Shown: one piece after another, positions 17,116 through 25,725 of the stretch
How positions within the stretch are numbered: position 1 is the stretch's first letter
Layout of the letters: each line of letters opens with the position of its first letter
NCBI RefSeq assembly: GCF_001742165.1
Contig: NZ_CP016443.1
Location: 558,001 to 622,000 of the forward strand
Origin: Burkholderia stabilis
Lineage (GTDB): Bacteria > Pseudomonadota > Gammaproteobacteria > Burkholderiales > Burkholderiaceae
Direction: 5' to 3'
Length of the DNA: 64,000 nt
Translations under genes and position numbers: made by a program
The notes under the pieces: model-generated
Told to the model about the DNA's origin: nothing
The model's input: only the letters and a program-made list of their open reading frames with translations
Databases searched by the model: none

Positions 17116-18420
17116 CTACGCCGCCCGCATCCGCGCGGCGACCACCAGCGAGATCAGGCAGCCTACCGCGAGATAACCGGCGACGAGGTGCCACGAACCG
17201 CCCGCCACACTGACGAGGCCGACCGCGATGAACGGCGTGAACCCGCCACCGACGACGCTCGCGAACTGATAGCCGACGCCCGCGCCGCTATAACGGTATT
17301 CAGCGCCGAACAGCTCGGTAAACAGCGGCTGCTGGACGCTCACGACCATGTCGTGCGCGGCGTTCGCGAGCAGGATCGAGAAGATCACGATCCACGCGAT
17401 CGACCGCGCCTCCAGCGCGATGAAGAACGGCACCGCGGACGCGACGCCGATCAGCGCGCCGACCAGGTAGATGCGACGCAGGCCGTATCGGTCGGCCAGC
17501 CACGCAAAACACGGGATCGTCACGCAGCTCACCGCGCCAACCAGCAGGCCGATATTCAGGAACAGGTCGCGCGACATGCCGAGGTTCGTCGTCGAATAGC
17601 TGAGCGCGAACGCGGTGACGATATACATCGTGAACAGCTCGGCGAGCCGCAGCGCGATGATCAGCAGGAAAGCCTTCGGGTGACGCGTCAGCGCTTCCAG
17701 CACCGGCAGGCGCAGCTTGCGGTTGCCGTGTTCGACCTTCTCGACGAACTCCTGCGACTCGTCCATGTTCTTGCGCACCCACAGCCCGATCAGCACCAGC
17801 ACGATGCTGAACACGAACGGCAGGCGCCAGCCCCACGACTTGAACGCGGCCTCGCCGAGCGTGTGGCTCAGGATCGACACGATGCCCGTGGCCAGCACGA
17901 GCCCGACGCCATAGCCGACCTGCACGCCGCTGCTGTAGAACGCCTTCTTTTGCTTCGGCGCGCTCTCGACGGCCATCAGCGCCGCGCCGCCCCATTCGCC
18001 GCCGACCGCGAAGCCCTGGATCGCGCGCATCAGCACCAGCAGCACGGGCGCCCACCAGCCGATCGTCGAGAACGCCGGCAGCAGGCCGATCGCGACCGTC
18101 GACAGCCCCATCAGCATCACGGTCAGCACGAGCATCCGCTTGCGGCCGAGCCGGTCGCCGTAGTGGCCGAACACGATGCCGCCGAGCGGCCGGAACAGGA
18201 AGCCGACGCCGAACGTCGCGAACGCCGCGAGCGTGCCCATCGTCGGGCTGACCTTCGGGAAGAACTCGGAATTGAATACCAGCGCGGCGACGATCCCGTA
18301 CAGCAGGAAGTCGTACCAGTCGACGACGGCGCCGACGAAGCTGCCGATCGCGGCCTTGCGGGCCTGGCTGCGCGCGCGGGCGCCGGCGGCGGCGTCGAGG
18401 GTGTCGAAGGTTGGGGTCAT
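17116..18420 (-). CDS. MFS transporter, metabolite:H+ symporter (MHS) family
   Basis: Inner-membrane transporter, 434 aa with 12 predicted helices. It begins RKAAIGSFVGAVVDWYDFLLYG, a hallmark of the MHS family (ProP, ShiA, KgtP, PcaT), and has the loop motif GHYGDRLGRKRMLV and RAIQGFAVGGEWGGA. Substrates of the family are organic acids such as shikimate, ketoglutarate or betaine. ATG 18420 has GGAG at the right distance; the frame also opens at 18438. It is divergent from an HPPD-like dioxygenase over a region with PcaR-type boxes, so uptake of a hydroaromatic or aromatic acid is the likeliest role (inference). Confidence 0.9.
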   Translation of the reverse strand: MTPTFDTLDAAAGARARSQARKAAIGSFVGAVVDWYDFLLYGIVAALVFNSEFFPKVSPTMGTLAAFATFGVGFLFRPLGGIVFGHYGDRLGRKRMLVLTVMLMGLSTVAIGLLPAFSTIGWWAPVLLVLMRAIQGFAVGGEWGGAALMAVESAPKQKKAFYSSGVQVGYGVGLVLATGIVSILSHTLGEAAFKSWGWRLPFVFSIVLVLIGLWVRKNMDESQEFVEKVEHGNRKLRLPVLEALTRHPKAFLLIIALRLAELFTMYIVTAFALSYSTTNLGMSRDLFLNIGLLVGAVSCVTIPCFAWLADRYGLRRIYLVGALIGVASAVPFFIALEARSIAWIVIFSILLANAAHDMVVSVQQPLFTELFGAEYRYSGAGVGYQFASVVGGGFTPFIAVGLVSVAGGSWHLVAGYLAVGCLISLVVAARMRAA

Positions 18421-18549
18421 GGCGGTGTCTCCTGGCACGGCGCATCATGGAATCGTGGCGGCGCCGCGTCCGATGCTGCATTGAAGTCGATGAGTGAACG
18501 GAGAATAGGGCGCGCGCCACACGACGACAATTGGCCAATCGGATAAAGT

Positions 18550-18585
18550 GCGCGATTATCGTTCAAGATCGTGCGATTATCGAAC
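18550..18585. promoter_or_regulatory. Two PcaR-type IclR operator boxes in the divergent promoter
   Basis: The 356-base divergent region holds no gene. At 18571-18585 the sequence GTGCGATTATCGAAC is the exact reverse complement of GTTCGATAATCGCAC, the PcaR-bound 15-mer I recall from Pseudomonas putida. A second copy at 18550-18564 (GCGCGATTATCGTTC) matches 12 of 15. The copies are 21 bases apart, two helical turns, so a regulator could bind both on one face. A short palindrome ATTGGCCAAT lies just to the left. Confidence 0.65.
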
Positions 18586-18776
18586 GCTTTCCGGGTTTGC
18601 ACTAGGCGGTGCGACGATATCCCGTTCGGCCAGGGTGTGCCGCCGTGAACGATCTGGTTAAAATCTGCAGCATTGAAAACACGCCCGTTCGGGCGGTTGC
18701 CCGGCCACCGCAGCGGCCCTGCATGCCACCCGAGCCGGGCGCCATCCCCATCGACCGCATGTCCCCGGAGACTGGA

Positions 18777-19904
18777 ATGCCCGGCATTTCCCACCCCCTG
18801 TCCAGCGATACGCCGCCCGTTGCCGATTCGGCCGCCAATCCGCTCGGGATGGCCGGCCTCGAATTCGTCGAATTCGCGGCGCCCGTGCCGGAAGCGCTCG
18901 CGCAACGCTTCGAGCAATTCGGGTTCAAGGCGATCGCACGGCACGTCAGCAAGAACGTCACGCTGTACCGGCAAGGGCAAATGCATTTCCTCATCAATGC
19001 CGAGCCCGATTCGTTCGCCGCGCGCTACGCGGAGGAATACGGGATGGGCGTCTGCGCGATCGGGCTGCGCGTGGCCAGCGCGCGGCGCGCGTTCGAGCGT
19101 GCGATCGAGCTCGGCGCGTGGGCGTTCGAGGGCGAACGGGTCGGCGTGGGCGAACTGAAGATCCCGGCGATCCAGGGCATCGGCGATTCGCACCTGTATT
19201 TCATCGACCGCTGGCGCGGGCGGGACGGCCAGCGCGGCGGCGTCGGCGACATCTCGATCTTCGACATCGATTTCCGGCCGATCGACATCGCGACCGCGCA
19301 CACCGATCTCGATTGCGCAGGCGTCGGCCTGCAGCAGGTCGATCATTTCACGCAGACCGTCGGCGCGGGGCGCATGCAGGAGTGGCTGGATTTCTACCAC
19401 GACCTGCTGCACTTTCGCGAGATCCACGAAATCGACGCGCACTGGCATGTGTCGGAGGAATCGCGCGTGATGGTGTCGCCGTGCGGCGCGGTGCGGATTC
19501 CGGTCTACGAGGAAGGCACGCGGCGCACCGAGCTGATGCACGCTTATCTGCCCGACCATCCGGGCGAAGGCGTCCAGCACGTCGCGCTCGCGACCGACGA
19601 CATCCTGTCGTGCGTCGATGCGCTGCGCGCGAACGGCGTCGAGTTCATCGAACCGCCCGCCCGCTATTACGACGACGTCGATGCGCGGCTGCCGGGGCAC
19701 GGCGTCGATCTCGACGCGCTGCGCCGCCGCGCGGTGCTGGTCGACGGCGAGATCGGCAGCGACGGCGTGCCGCGCCTGTTCTTCCAGACCTTCATCAAGC
19801 GCCGGCCCGGCGAGATCTTCTTCGAGATCGTGCAGCGCAAGGGGCACCACGGGTTCGGGGAAGGGAACCTCGCGGCGCTCGCCCGCGCCCGCGACGCGGG
19901 CTGA
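18777..19904 (+). CDS. 4-hydroxyphenylpyruvate dioxygenase-like protein
   Basis: A 375-aa vicinal-oxygen-chelate enzyme with the HPPD fold. Iron ligands are visible: H190 (QQVDHFTQTV), H268 (EGVQHVALATDD) and E350 (EIFFEIVQRKG). The C-terminus keeps GFGEGN but lacks the usual RRGVL tail. HPPD converts 4-hydroxyphenylpyruvate to homogentisate; related HPPD-like domains occur in 3-dehydroshikimate dehydratases (QuiC) that make protocatechuate. PcaR-type boxes and an MHS transporter next door favour a hydroaromatic-to-protocatechuate role as much as tyrosine breakdown. Start at ATG 18777 with CCGGAG upstream; the frame is open back to 18609. Confidence 0.75.
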   Translation: MPGISHPLSSDTPPVADSAANPLGMAGLEFVEFAAPVPEALAQRFEQFGFKAIARHVSKNVTLYRQGQMHFLINAEPDSFAARYAEEYGMGVCAIGLRVASARRAFERAIELGAWAFEGERVGVGELKIPAIQGIGDSHLYFIDRWRGRDGQRGGVGDISIFDIDFRPIDIATAHTDLDCAGVGLQQVDHFTQTVGAGRMQEWLDFYHDLLHFREIHEIDAHWHVSEESRVMVSPCGAVRIPVYEEGTRRTELMHAYLPDHPGEGVQHVALATDDILSCVDALRANGVEFIEPPARYYDDVDARLPGHGVDLDALRRRAVLVDGEIGSDGVPRLFFQTFIKRRPGEIFFEIVQRKGHHGFGEGNLAALARARDAG

Positions 19905-19921
19905 ACGGCTTCGGTGCCGTT
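19904..19921. terminator. Short hairpin between convergent genes
   Basis: AACGGC and GCCGTT flank a 6-base loop (TTCGGT) directly after the stop of the HPPD-like gene, in the 39-base gap to the convergent OYE gene. No T-run follows, so the role is inferred. Confidence 0.35.
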
Positions 19922-19943
19922 ATCGAGCATCGGGCATCCGCAC

Positions 19944-21215
19944 TCACGCGCCGGCAGCCGGCACGCGGTTCGGCGCGGGATCGTTCGGTTCTCCCAGCAC
20001 GCACGCCGTGCCGCCCGGCGTGTACATCGACACGACGCAGCGGTTGCACGACGTGCAGCCCGACTGCGCGAGCCGGTCGTCGTGCAACCCGTTCACGAAA
20101 CCCGGCTCGAACACGAGCGCACGCGCGAGCGCAACCGCGTCGAAACCTTCGCGCATCGCCAGCTCGACATTTCCGCGCGAGCGCACGCCGCCGAGATAGG
20201 CGAGCGGCATCCGCACGGCCGCGCGCACCTTGCGCGAATGCTCGAGAAAGTACATCTCGCGAAACGCGCCCATCTTCGGTTCGGTGAGCTTCTGCAGCGC
20301 CATCGCGGCGCGCACGATCGCGTTGTCCGCGTTCGCGCGCGCGTCGCCCGGCAGCGGGCTGCCGAACAGCTGCCACACCGATTCGACGTTCATCCCGCCG
20401 CTCAGCACAAGCAGGTGCGCGCCTTCGGCTTCGAGCCGCCGCGCGATCTCGCACGCGTCGTCGGCGGTGCCGCCGCCGCGCACGCCCTCGGTCACGCCGA
20501 TCTTGCAGACGACGGCAAGATCGCGGCCCACCGCGTCGAGCACGCGGCGCAGCACGTCGACCGGGAACGTCGCGCGCCGCGCCGCATCACCGCCGTATGC
20601 ATCGCGGCGGCGGTTGTACAGCGGCGACAGGAACTGGCTCAGCAGATAACCGTGGCCCATGTGGATCTCGACCGCATCGAATCCGGCGTCGCGCGCATGC
20701 CGCGCCGCCTGCGCGAACTCGTCGGCGACGGCCGACATCTGGTCGCGCGTCATCGCCTGCTTCAGGAAGCGGCCGCTCATCACGCCGACCTTGTTGAAAC
20801 CGCCTGATGCGCTCAACGGTCGTTTCGTCGACAACGATGGCAGGAACGTGAAGCAGCCGCCGTGCGTGATCTGCGCCGAGGCGGCCGCGCCGTGGCGATG
20901 CACGGCGTCGGTCAGCGCGCGGAATTGCCGGACCGTCGGCACGTCGAGCTGCGCCTGGTCGACGAACGTGCGGCCGTCATCGCTGATCGCGCAATAAGCG
21001 ACGGTCGTCAGCGCGGCGCCGCCTTCGGCGATGCGTTCATGAAACCGGACGAGCGCGCGCGACGGCACGCCGTTCGGCGTCATGCCTTCGTTGGTGGCGG
21101 ACTTGATCAGGCGGTTGCGCAGCGTCAGCGGGCCGATCTGCAGCGGGCTGAACGCGGTCGTGAGGTCGGCGGATTGCATGATGGCGCGGGCGTCGGGAGT
21201 GGACACGGCGACCAT
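19944..21215 (-). CDS. NADH:flavin oxidoreductase (Old Yellow Enzyme family) with Cys motif
   Basis: FMN-binding TIM-barrel reductase of about 423 aa. It opens with FSPLQIGPLTLRNRLIKSATNEGM and carries the barrel motifs GFDAVEIHMGHGYLLSQFLSP and NRRRDAYGG. Near the end GCTSCNRCV looks like a partial iron-sulphur Cys set as in 2,4-dienoyl-CoA reductases, but the C-terminal FAD/NADPH domain of those enzymes is absent. It would reduce an activated C=C bond; the substrate is unknown. The start is uncertain: ATG 21215 or ATG 21179, neither with a strong ribosome site. It is convergent with the HPPD-like gene. Confidence 0.85.
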   Translation of the reverse strand: MVAVSTPDARAIMQSADLTTAFSPLQIGPLTLRNRLIKSATNEGMTPNGVPSRALVRFHERIAEGGAALTTVAYCAISDDGRTFVDQAQLDVPTVRQFRALTDAVHRHGAAASAQITHGGCFTFLPSLSTKRPLSASGGFNKVGVMSGRFLKQAMTRDQMSAVADEFAQAARHARDAGFDAVEIHMGHGYLLSQFLSPLYNRRRDAYGGDAARRATFPVDVLRRVLDAVGRDLAVVCKIGVTEGVRGGGTADDACEIARRLEAEGAHLLVLSGGMNVESVWQLFGSPLPGDARANADNAIVRAAMALQKLTEPKMGAFREMYFLEHSRKVRAAVRMPLAYLGGVRSRGNVELAMREGFDAVALARALVFEPGFVNGLHDDRLAQSGCTSCNRCVVSMYTPGGTACVLGEPNDPAPNRVPAAGA

Positions 21216-21445
21216 TGTGCGGCGATGGCGCAGGCGCGCATCGTCCGGGTGGACGAGCTTGCCACATGGGCCGACTCGACGTGCGGGCACGCTTCACGGT
21301 CCGTAGTGATGGCGTGTCGACGGCGCTCGCGCGGTATCGAGGCGCGAAGTCCGGTGCGAAAGGATCGTTGATTCAGCGCATCGAAACGCCGCGTCTGATT
21401 CTCAGGCCCGAACCGCCCGAATCCCCGATACACCCGACCGAGCCG

Positions 21446-22792
21446 TCACGCGGAATCGCCAGCGCCGAGCTTGCGGCTCTGGCGGCGCATGCCGTCGAAG
21501 ATCGCGTCCGCCACGTCCGCCGGAAAATCCGCCGGGATATGTGACGCGACTTCGGCAATCGCCGGTTCCGTGCGCGCGGCGACGGCCGCCATCGCGGCGC
21601 GCACGTCGTCTTCGGTCAGGCCGACGCGCCGGCCCTGCGCGATCCAGTGGCGCGGCTGGATCTCGCCGATCACGTAGTGGCGGTTCTTGCCGCACACGGC
21701 CATCGCGAGCCGCGCGCGGCGCGGCGGAAGCTGGTTGCGGCGCGTGCCGATGATCGGATGCGCAGACAACACGTCATACAGCGGCGTGCTTCGGTACGTA
21801 TTGCCGGGCAGGTGCGCGATGCTGAAGTTCTTCGCGTGGCCGTCGATCGCCGCCAGCACCCAGAACACGAGCTGCGCGACGAAGAAATTCATCCTGTCGT
21901 GCGCGGCGTCGGCCGCGTTCGCGAGGATGCCCATGATCGTCTCGATGCCAGGGCCGCCGTCGGATTCGTATTTCGCGCCCGACGGTGTGCCAGTCGCCTG
22001 GCACATGTCCTCCTGCGGCAGCCGCAGAAGCCACGTGCCGTCGCGGGAAGGGCGCCGGTCGAAGCGCTCGACGATCAGCGCCTTCTGGTCGTCGAACCGG
22101 CCGATTTCGCACGGCGCGACCGGCAAGCCATATGCGGCGACGAGCTTCGAACACAGCCATTCGTTTTCGACCGACGTCCGCATGTCGGCCTGCATGTTCC
22201 CGACGCGCCCGAGCGGCAGCTTGAAGATGTGCGTCGTCGGCGTGCTGCCCGACGGCCGCAACCAGCGGTTGCCCTGGCGCAGCAGCGCGGTTTTTTCCTG
22301 CGCGCCGGCGATCGACAGGCGCAGGTCGCCTTCCGGTTCCGCGTGACCCGGCAGCGGCGCGGCGGTCGCGTGACGCAGCACGTCGGCGACGGCCGCATCG
22401 TCGAGCGTCACGCCGTCGATCGTCTCGAGGTCGACCGGCGTCTCGCCGGGCGGCAGCATCTGGATCGCGCCGACGCAATCGCGGCCGATCGACGCGAGCA
22501 GCTCGAACGGCGCGGTCGATCCGAGCCGGTAACGCTGCGCGATGCGGCGGCGGATCGGTTCGCTGTCCGGCAGCAGGTTGTCGAAGTAATCGGCGACGAT
22601 CGCGCCCTGGTGCGGCTGGTTACCGGGCGTGAAGGGCAGCGACAGCGACAGCGGACGCCCCTGAGGATCGTCGAGCCAGCCCGGCAGGTAGACGAGGCGT
22701 TCGACGCCGCGCCGGACTTCCCAGTAGCCGACCGGAATGCCGTTCATCCACAGGTCGAGGCGGTCGTGGCGGGCGCGTGCGGCCATCGTCAC
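21446..22792 (-). CDS. hipA: HipA-type serine/threonine kinase toxin
   Basis: A 448-aa kinase toxin. The N-terminal subdomain (about 12-110) contains DYFDNLLPDSEPIRRRIAQR. The P-loop-like segment LSIAGAQEKTALL carries the autophosphorylated Ser (S160), and the catalytic loop is AIDGHAKNFSI (D317) with LYDVLSA (D340) as metal ligand, so all key residues are present. In E. coli HipA phosphorylates glutamyl-tRNA synthetase and causes growth arrest. The frame starts at GTG 22792, overlapping the hipB stop; ATG 22786 is the alternative. GGGAGG lies upstream of both. It is coupled to hipB and would be repressed with it. Confidence 0.93.
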   Translation of the reverse strand: MTMAARARHDRLDLWMNGIPVGYWEVRRGVERLVYLPGWLDDPQGRPLSLSLPFTPGNQPHQGAIVADYFDNLLPDSEPIRRRIAQRYRLGSTAPFELLASIGRDCVGAIQMLPPGETPVDLETIDGVTLDDAAVADVLRHATAAPLPGHAEPEGDLRLSIAGAQEKTALLRQGNRWLRPSGSTPTTHIFKLPLGRVGNMQADMRTSVENEWLCSKLVAAYGLPVAPCEIGRFDDQKALIVERFDRRPSRDGTWLLRLPQEDMCQATGTPSGAKYESDGGPGIETIMGILANAADAAHDRMNFFVAQLVFWVLAAIDGHAKNFSIAHLPGNTYRSTPLYDVLSAHPIIGTRRNQLPPRRARLAMAVCGKNRHYVIGEIQPRHWIAQGRRVGLTEDDVRAAMAAVAARTEPAIAEVASHIPADFPADVADAIFDGMRRQSRKLGAGDSA

Positions 22793-23211
22793 CAGTCCTC
22801 CCGTTCCGAGGTGCGCGGCTTGCCCGCTGTCGCTGCTGCCGGCCGTTTCCGCGCCGCGCCGGTCGTGGTTTTGGCTCGGATTTTCGGGGCCGTTGCGGCG
22901 CTCGCCGAATCCGGCGCGCGTTTTTTGGCGGCCGGCTTGCGAGCCGCCGGCCCGGTATCGGCGTTGGGTTCGGCAGGCTCTGCCGGTTCATCCGGCGCGA
23001 GCGGGTTGAGCGTCAGGCGCACGCCGAGCGTGTTCAGTACCTTGAAGAGCCGTTCGATGCTGACCGCCGACGGATTGGCTTCGAGCTGCGCGTAGGATTG
23101 CTGCGTGACGCCCAGGCGGGCGGCCAGTTGCGCCTGCGTGAGCCCCGCAGATTTCCGGAAGCCGACGAGTATCGGGCGCAGCTGGGTCAGGGTCTGGACA
23201 GGAAAGGCCAT
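22789..23211 (-). CDS. hipB: HipB-type antitoxin with long basic C-terminal tail
   Basis: A 140-aa antitoxin. Residues about 10-70 form a Cro/XRE helix-turn-helix (RKSAGLTQAQLAARLGVTQ, then SYAQLEANP). E. coli HipB has about 88 residues; here an extra tail from about 75 onward is Ala/Pro/Lys-rich (ARKPAAKKRAPD, GAARKRPAAA) and probably disordered, so it may add non-specific DNA binding or a protease-sensitive tag. GGAG precedes ATG 23211. A large nested dyad covers the promoter just upstream, consistent with autoregulation. Confidence 0.92.
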   Translation of the reverse strand: MAFPVQTLTQLRPILVGFRKSAGLTQAQLAARLGVTQQSYAQLEANPSAVSIERLFKVLNTLGVRLTLNPLAPDEPAEPAEPNADTGPAARKPAAKKRAPDSASAATAPKIRAKTTTGAARKRPAAATAGKPRTSEREDW

Positions 23212-23229
23212 CGGTCACTCCGCGGGATG

Positions 23230-23326
23230 ACAGGCGATCGTTTGTAATCGGAAAATACAGTCTATGGTATGTATCGTCAAAATACAAACCCGAGACTGTA
23301 TTTAATAAAAACAAACGATAGCCTGT
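23230..23326 (-). promoter_or_regulatory. hipBA promoter with nested symmetric operators
   Basis: A minus-strand promoter reads TTGACG (23275-23280), 17 bases, TATTTT (23252-23257). Around it are two nested inverted repeats with one centre near 23278. The inner arms AAATACAGTCT (23253-23263) and AGACTGTATTT (23293-23303) are perfect. The outer arms ACAGGCGATCGTTTGT (23230-23245) and ACAAACGATAGCCTGT (23311-23326) differ at one position. Inner and outer arms are separated by 7 bases on each side. The arms cover the -10 and flank the -35, as expected for repression by HipB or HipBA. Confidence 0.75.
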
Positions 23327-23384
23327 TATACGCGTAACCCGCAGCCGGGCCCGTCCGCGGCTCAATCCCGCATCCAGCCCTGCG

Positions 23385-24509
23385 TCAGGCTGCCCGAAGC
23401 GGGTTCGCGTGCGCGCCCCGCGCGCTTTCCGGATCGTCGTCCCCGAGCGGAATGAAGGCCATGATCTCCAGATCGTGCCCCGACAGCGCCGGCAGCCGGA
23501 ACGGGCTCGACAGCACGTTCAGCCGCCGCACGCCGACGTCGCGCAGGATCTGCGAGCCGATCCCCGTCACGCGCCCGTCGCGGCGCGCATTGCCGGCCGG
23601 CACCCGCATCGCGTCGCCGCGCATGTCGCAGTCGAGCAGCACCGCGACGCCGCAGCCGGCCGCATCGATCCGCTGCAACGCCGCATGCAGCGGCCACGAA
23701 TGCGCGGACGGCTCCGCGTCGAGCAGGTCGAGCAGCGAATGGCATTCGTGCACGCGCGTCAGCACGGGCGTCGCCGGATCGGGTTCGCCGCGCACGAGCG
23801 CGAGATGCGGCGCGCCATGCACGGCATCGCGATACTCGATCGCGCGGAACCGTCCCCACGGCGTATGCAGCGGCCGCTCGCCGACGCGCTCGACGAGCGA
23901 TTCGTGTTCGCGGCGGTAATGGATCAGGTCGGCGATCGTGCCGATCTTCAGCCCGTGTTGGGCGGCGAACGCCTTCAGCTCAGGCAGCCGCGCCATCGTG
24001 CCGTCGTCGTTCATCACCTCGCAGATCACCGACGCGGGCGTGAGCCCGGCGAGCGCCGCGAGATCGCAGCCGGCCTCGGTGTGCCCCGCGCGCACGAGCA
24101 CGCCGCCCGGGCGCGCGGCGATCGGGAACACGTGGCCCGGCTGCACGAGATCGTCGGGGCGCGCGCCCGAGCGGACCGCGGCACGGATCGTGTGCGCGCG
24201 GTCGGCCGCCGAAATGCCGGTCGTCACGCCTTCGGCCGCCTCGATGCTGACGGTGAACGCGGTGCCGAACGGCGTGCCGTTGTGATCGGCCATCGGCGGC
24301 AGCCGCAGTTGCTCGCAGCGCTCGGCGGTCAGCGTCAGGCAGATCAGCCCGCGTCCGAAGCGGGCCATGAAATTGATCGCCTCGGGCGTCACGTGATCGG
24401 CGGCGATCACGAGATCGCCTTCGTTCTCGCGATCCTCTTCGTCGACGAGCAGCACCATCCGGCCTGCACGAAGCTCGTCGACGATCTCCAGCGTGCCGGC
24501 GAGCGTCAT
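23385..24509 (-). CDS. ribB: 3,4-dihydroxy-2-butanone-4-phosphate synthase with degenerate GTP cyclohydrolase II domain
   Basis: A 374-aa riboflavin-pathway protein. The N-terminal RibB domain (1-205) is intact: VDEEDRENEGDLVIAADHV, FMARFGRGLICL, GGVLVRAGHTEA and the metal His/Glu are present; it turns ribulose 5-phosphate into dihydroxybutanone phosphate. The C-terminal RibA-like half keeps only RVHECHS and lost the zinc Cys cluster (no CxxxxCDCG), so GTP cyclohydrolase II activity is unlikely. The start ATG 24509 overlaps the esterase stop as ATGA, so it is coupled to that gene. It is probably an extra copy, as it is not with other rib genes and no FMN riboswitch was seen. Confidence 0.88.
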   Translation of the reverse strand: MTLAGTLEIVDELRAGRMVLLVDEEDRENEGDLVIAADHVTPEAINFMARFGRGLICLTLTAERCEQLRLPPMADHNGTPFGTAFTVSIEAAEGVTTGISAADRAHTIRAAVRSGARPDDLVQPGHVFPIAARPGGVLVRAGHTEAGCDLAALAGLTPASVICEVMNDDGTMARLPELKAFAAQHGLKIGTIADLIHYRREHESLVERVGERPLHTPWGRFRAIEYRDAVHGAPHLALVRGEPDPATPVLTRVHECHSLLDLLDAEPSAHSWPLHAALQRIDAAGCGVAVLLDCDMRGDAMRVPAGNARRDGRVTGIGSQILRDVGVRRLNVLSSPFRLPALSGHDLEIMAFIPLGDDDPESARGAHANPLRAA

Positions 24510-25444
24510 TGCGCCTCCGTCGCGTCGAATGCGCGGCGCAGCGCGTCGGCGCTGAACGTCAGCACGCGGTCGGCCGCATCGACGGCGCCGAGCATGCTCG
24601 CGAAACCGTGAAGCTGGCCGGGCCAGCGCACGAGCGTCACCGGCGTGCCGGCTTGCGCGAGACGCTGCGCATACGCTTCGGCCTCGTCGCGCAGCGGGTC
24701 GAACTCGGCGCTGACGATCGTCGCCGGCGCTGCGCCCGCGACGTCCGGCACGGCGAGCGGGCTCGCGAGCGGCGACGCGCGATCGGCGCCGTCGTCGAAA
24801 TACTGCCGCTTGAACCAGCGCATCCAGCCCGCCGTCAGGAAATAGCCGTCGCCGAGCGATTCGTACGACGGATGCTCGGTCGCGCAATCGACGACCGGAT
24901 ACAGCAGCAACTGATGCGCGATGGCGATGCCCGAACCGCGCAACTGCAGCGCGGCGACCGCCGCGAGATTGCCGCCGGCGCTGTCGCCGGCCACGGCCAC
25001 CGCGCCCGCGCGCGCGCCGAGATCGCGCGCATTCGCGGCAGCCCAGCGCACGGCGTCGCACGCGTCGTGTGCGGCCGCGGGAAAGCGCGCTTCGGGCGCG
25101 AGCCGGTAGTCGACCGACAGCACGAGCGTGCGCGCCCGTTTCGCGAGACTGCGGCACACGTTCGCGTGCGAATCGATGCCGCACGCGACGAAGCCGCCGC
25201 CGTGGAAGAACACGGTCAGCGGCAACGGCCCGTTGGCATCGGGCCGATACAGCCGCGCGGACAACTGACGCCCCGAAGCGGGGATCTGCCAGTCCTCTTC
25301 GGCGGCGACGGCGTCGCCGGGTGCGAAGGCGCCGCCCGCGGCGAGACTCGCGCGATAAGCGGGAACGGTGAGCTGATCGAAATCGATCGCGGGGGCCTGG
25401 GCGAACGCGGCGAGCAACGCCTGCGCCTGAGGGTCGAGCGGCAT
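24506..25444 (-). CDS. Alpha/beta hydrolase, hormone-sensitive lipase (HSL) family
   Basis: Esterase of 312 aa with no signal peptide. The HSL oxyanion motif HGGGF, the nucleophile elbow GDSAGG, the Asp in SAEFDPLRDE and the His in QLHGFAS give a complete triad. Enzymes of this family cleave short-chain acyl or aryl esters. AGGAG precedes ATG 25444. It is translationally coupled to the ribB gene downstream and divergent from a LuxR-type regulator, which may control both; this is inference. The natural substrate is unknown. Confidence 0.9.
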   Translation of the reverse strand: MPLDPQAQALLAAFAQAPAIDFDQLTVPAYRASLAAGGAFAPGDAVAAEEDWQIPASGRQLSARLYRPDANGPLPLTVFFHGGGFVACGIDSHANVCRSLAKRARTLVLSVDYRLAPEARFPAAAHDACDAVRWAAANARDLGARAGAVAVAGDSAGGNLAAVAALQLRGSGIAIAHQLLLYPVVDCATEHPSYESLGDGYFLTAGWMRWFKRQYFDDGADRASPLASPLAVPDVAGAAPATIVSAEFDPLRDEAEAYAQRLAQAGTPVTLVRWPGQLHGFASMLGAVDAADRVLTFSADALRRAFDATEAQ

Positions 25445-25725
25445 GGGAACTCCTGTCTGAATCGGATGCGGTCTGAATCAGGTAAACCCGTGTCGCGGTT
25501 TTCCCTGAGTCCGCGCCGGATGCTTGCCGGCACGGCCTGACGGGCATTCCAGCGCAGCAGGCAGGGCGCCACATCATCCGATTGGACGATGGTTCGCGCG
25601 CACGGATGGCCAATTCTCACCATTCAGTGAATCTCCCGATGACGCCGGAATTAAGACACGTCCTAATCATGGCGGCACGGTTGTGTGTCAGCGGAAACAT
25701 GTCGTATGGAGGATGGAGCGTGCTG

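Noticed and set aside
17188..18546. 452-aa open frame antisense to the MHS transporter
   Set aside because: Charged repetitive composition and no ribosome site; a shadow.
21216..21445. Possible gene between the OYE and hipA genes
   Set aside because: Short frames only, none with a ribosome site or coding bias.
23340..24520. FMN riboswitch controlling the ribB gene
   Set aside because: Its start overlaps the esterase gene, and no RFN element sequence is seen before either gene.
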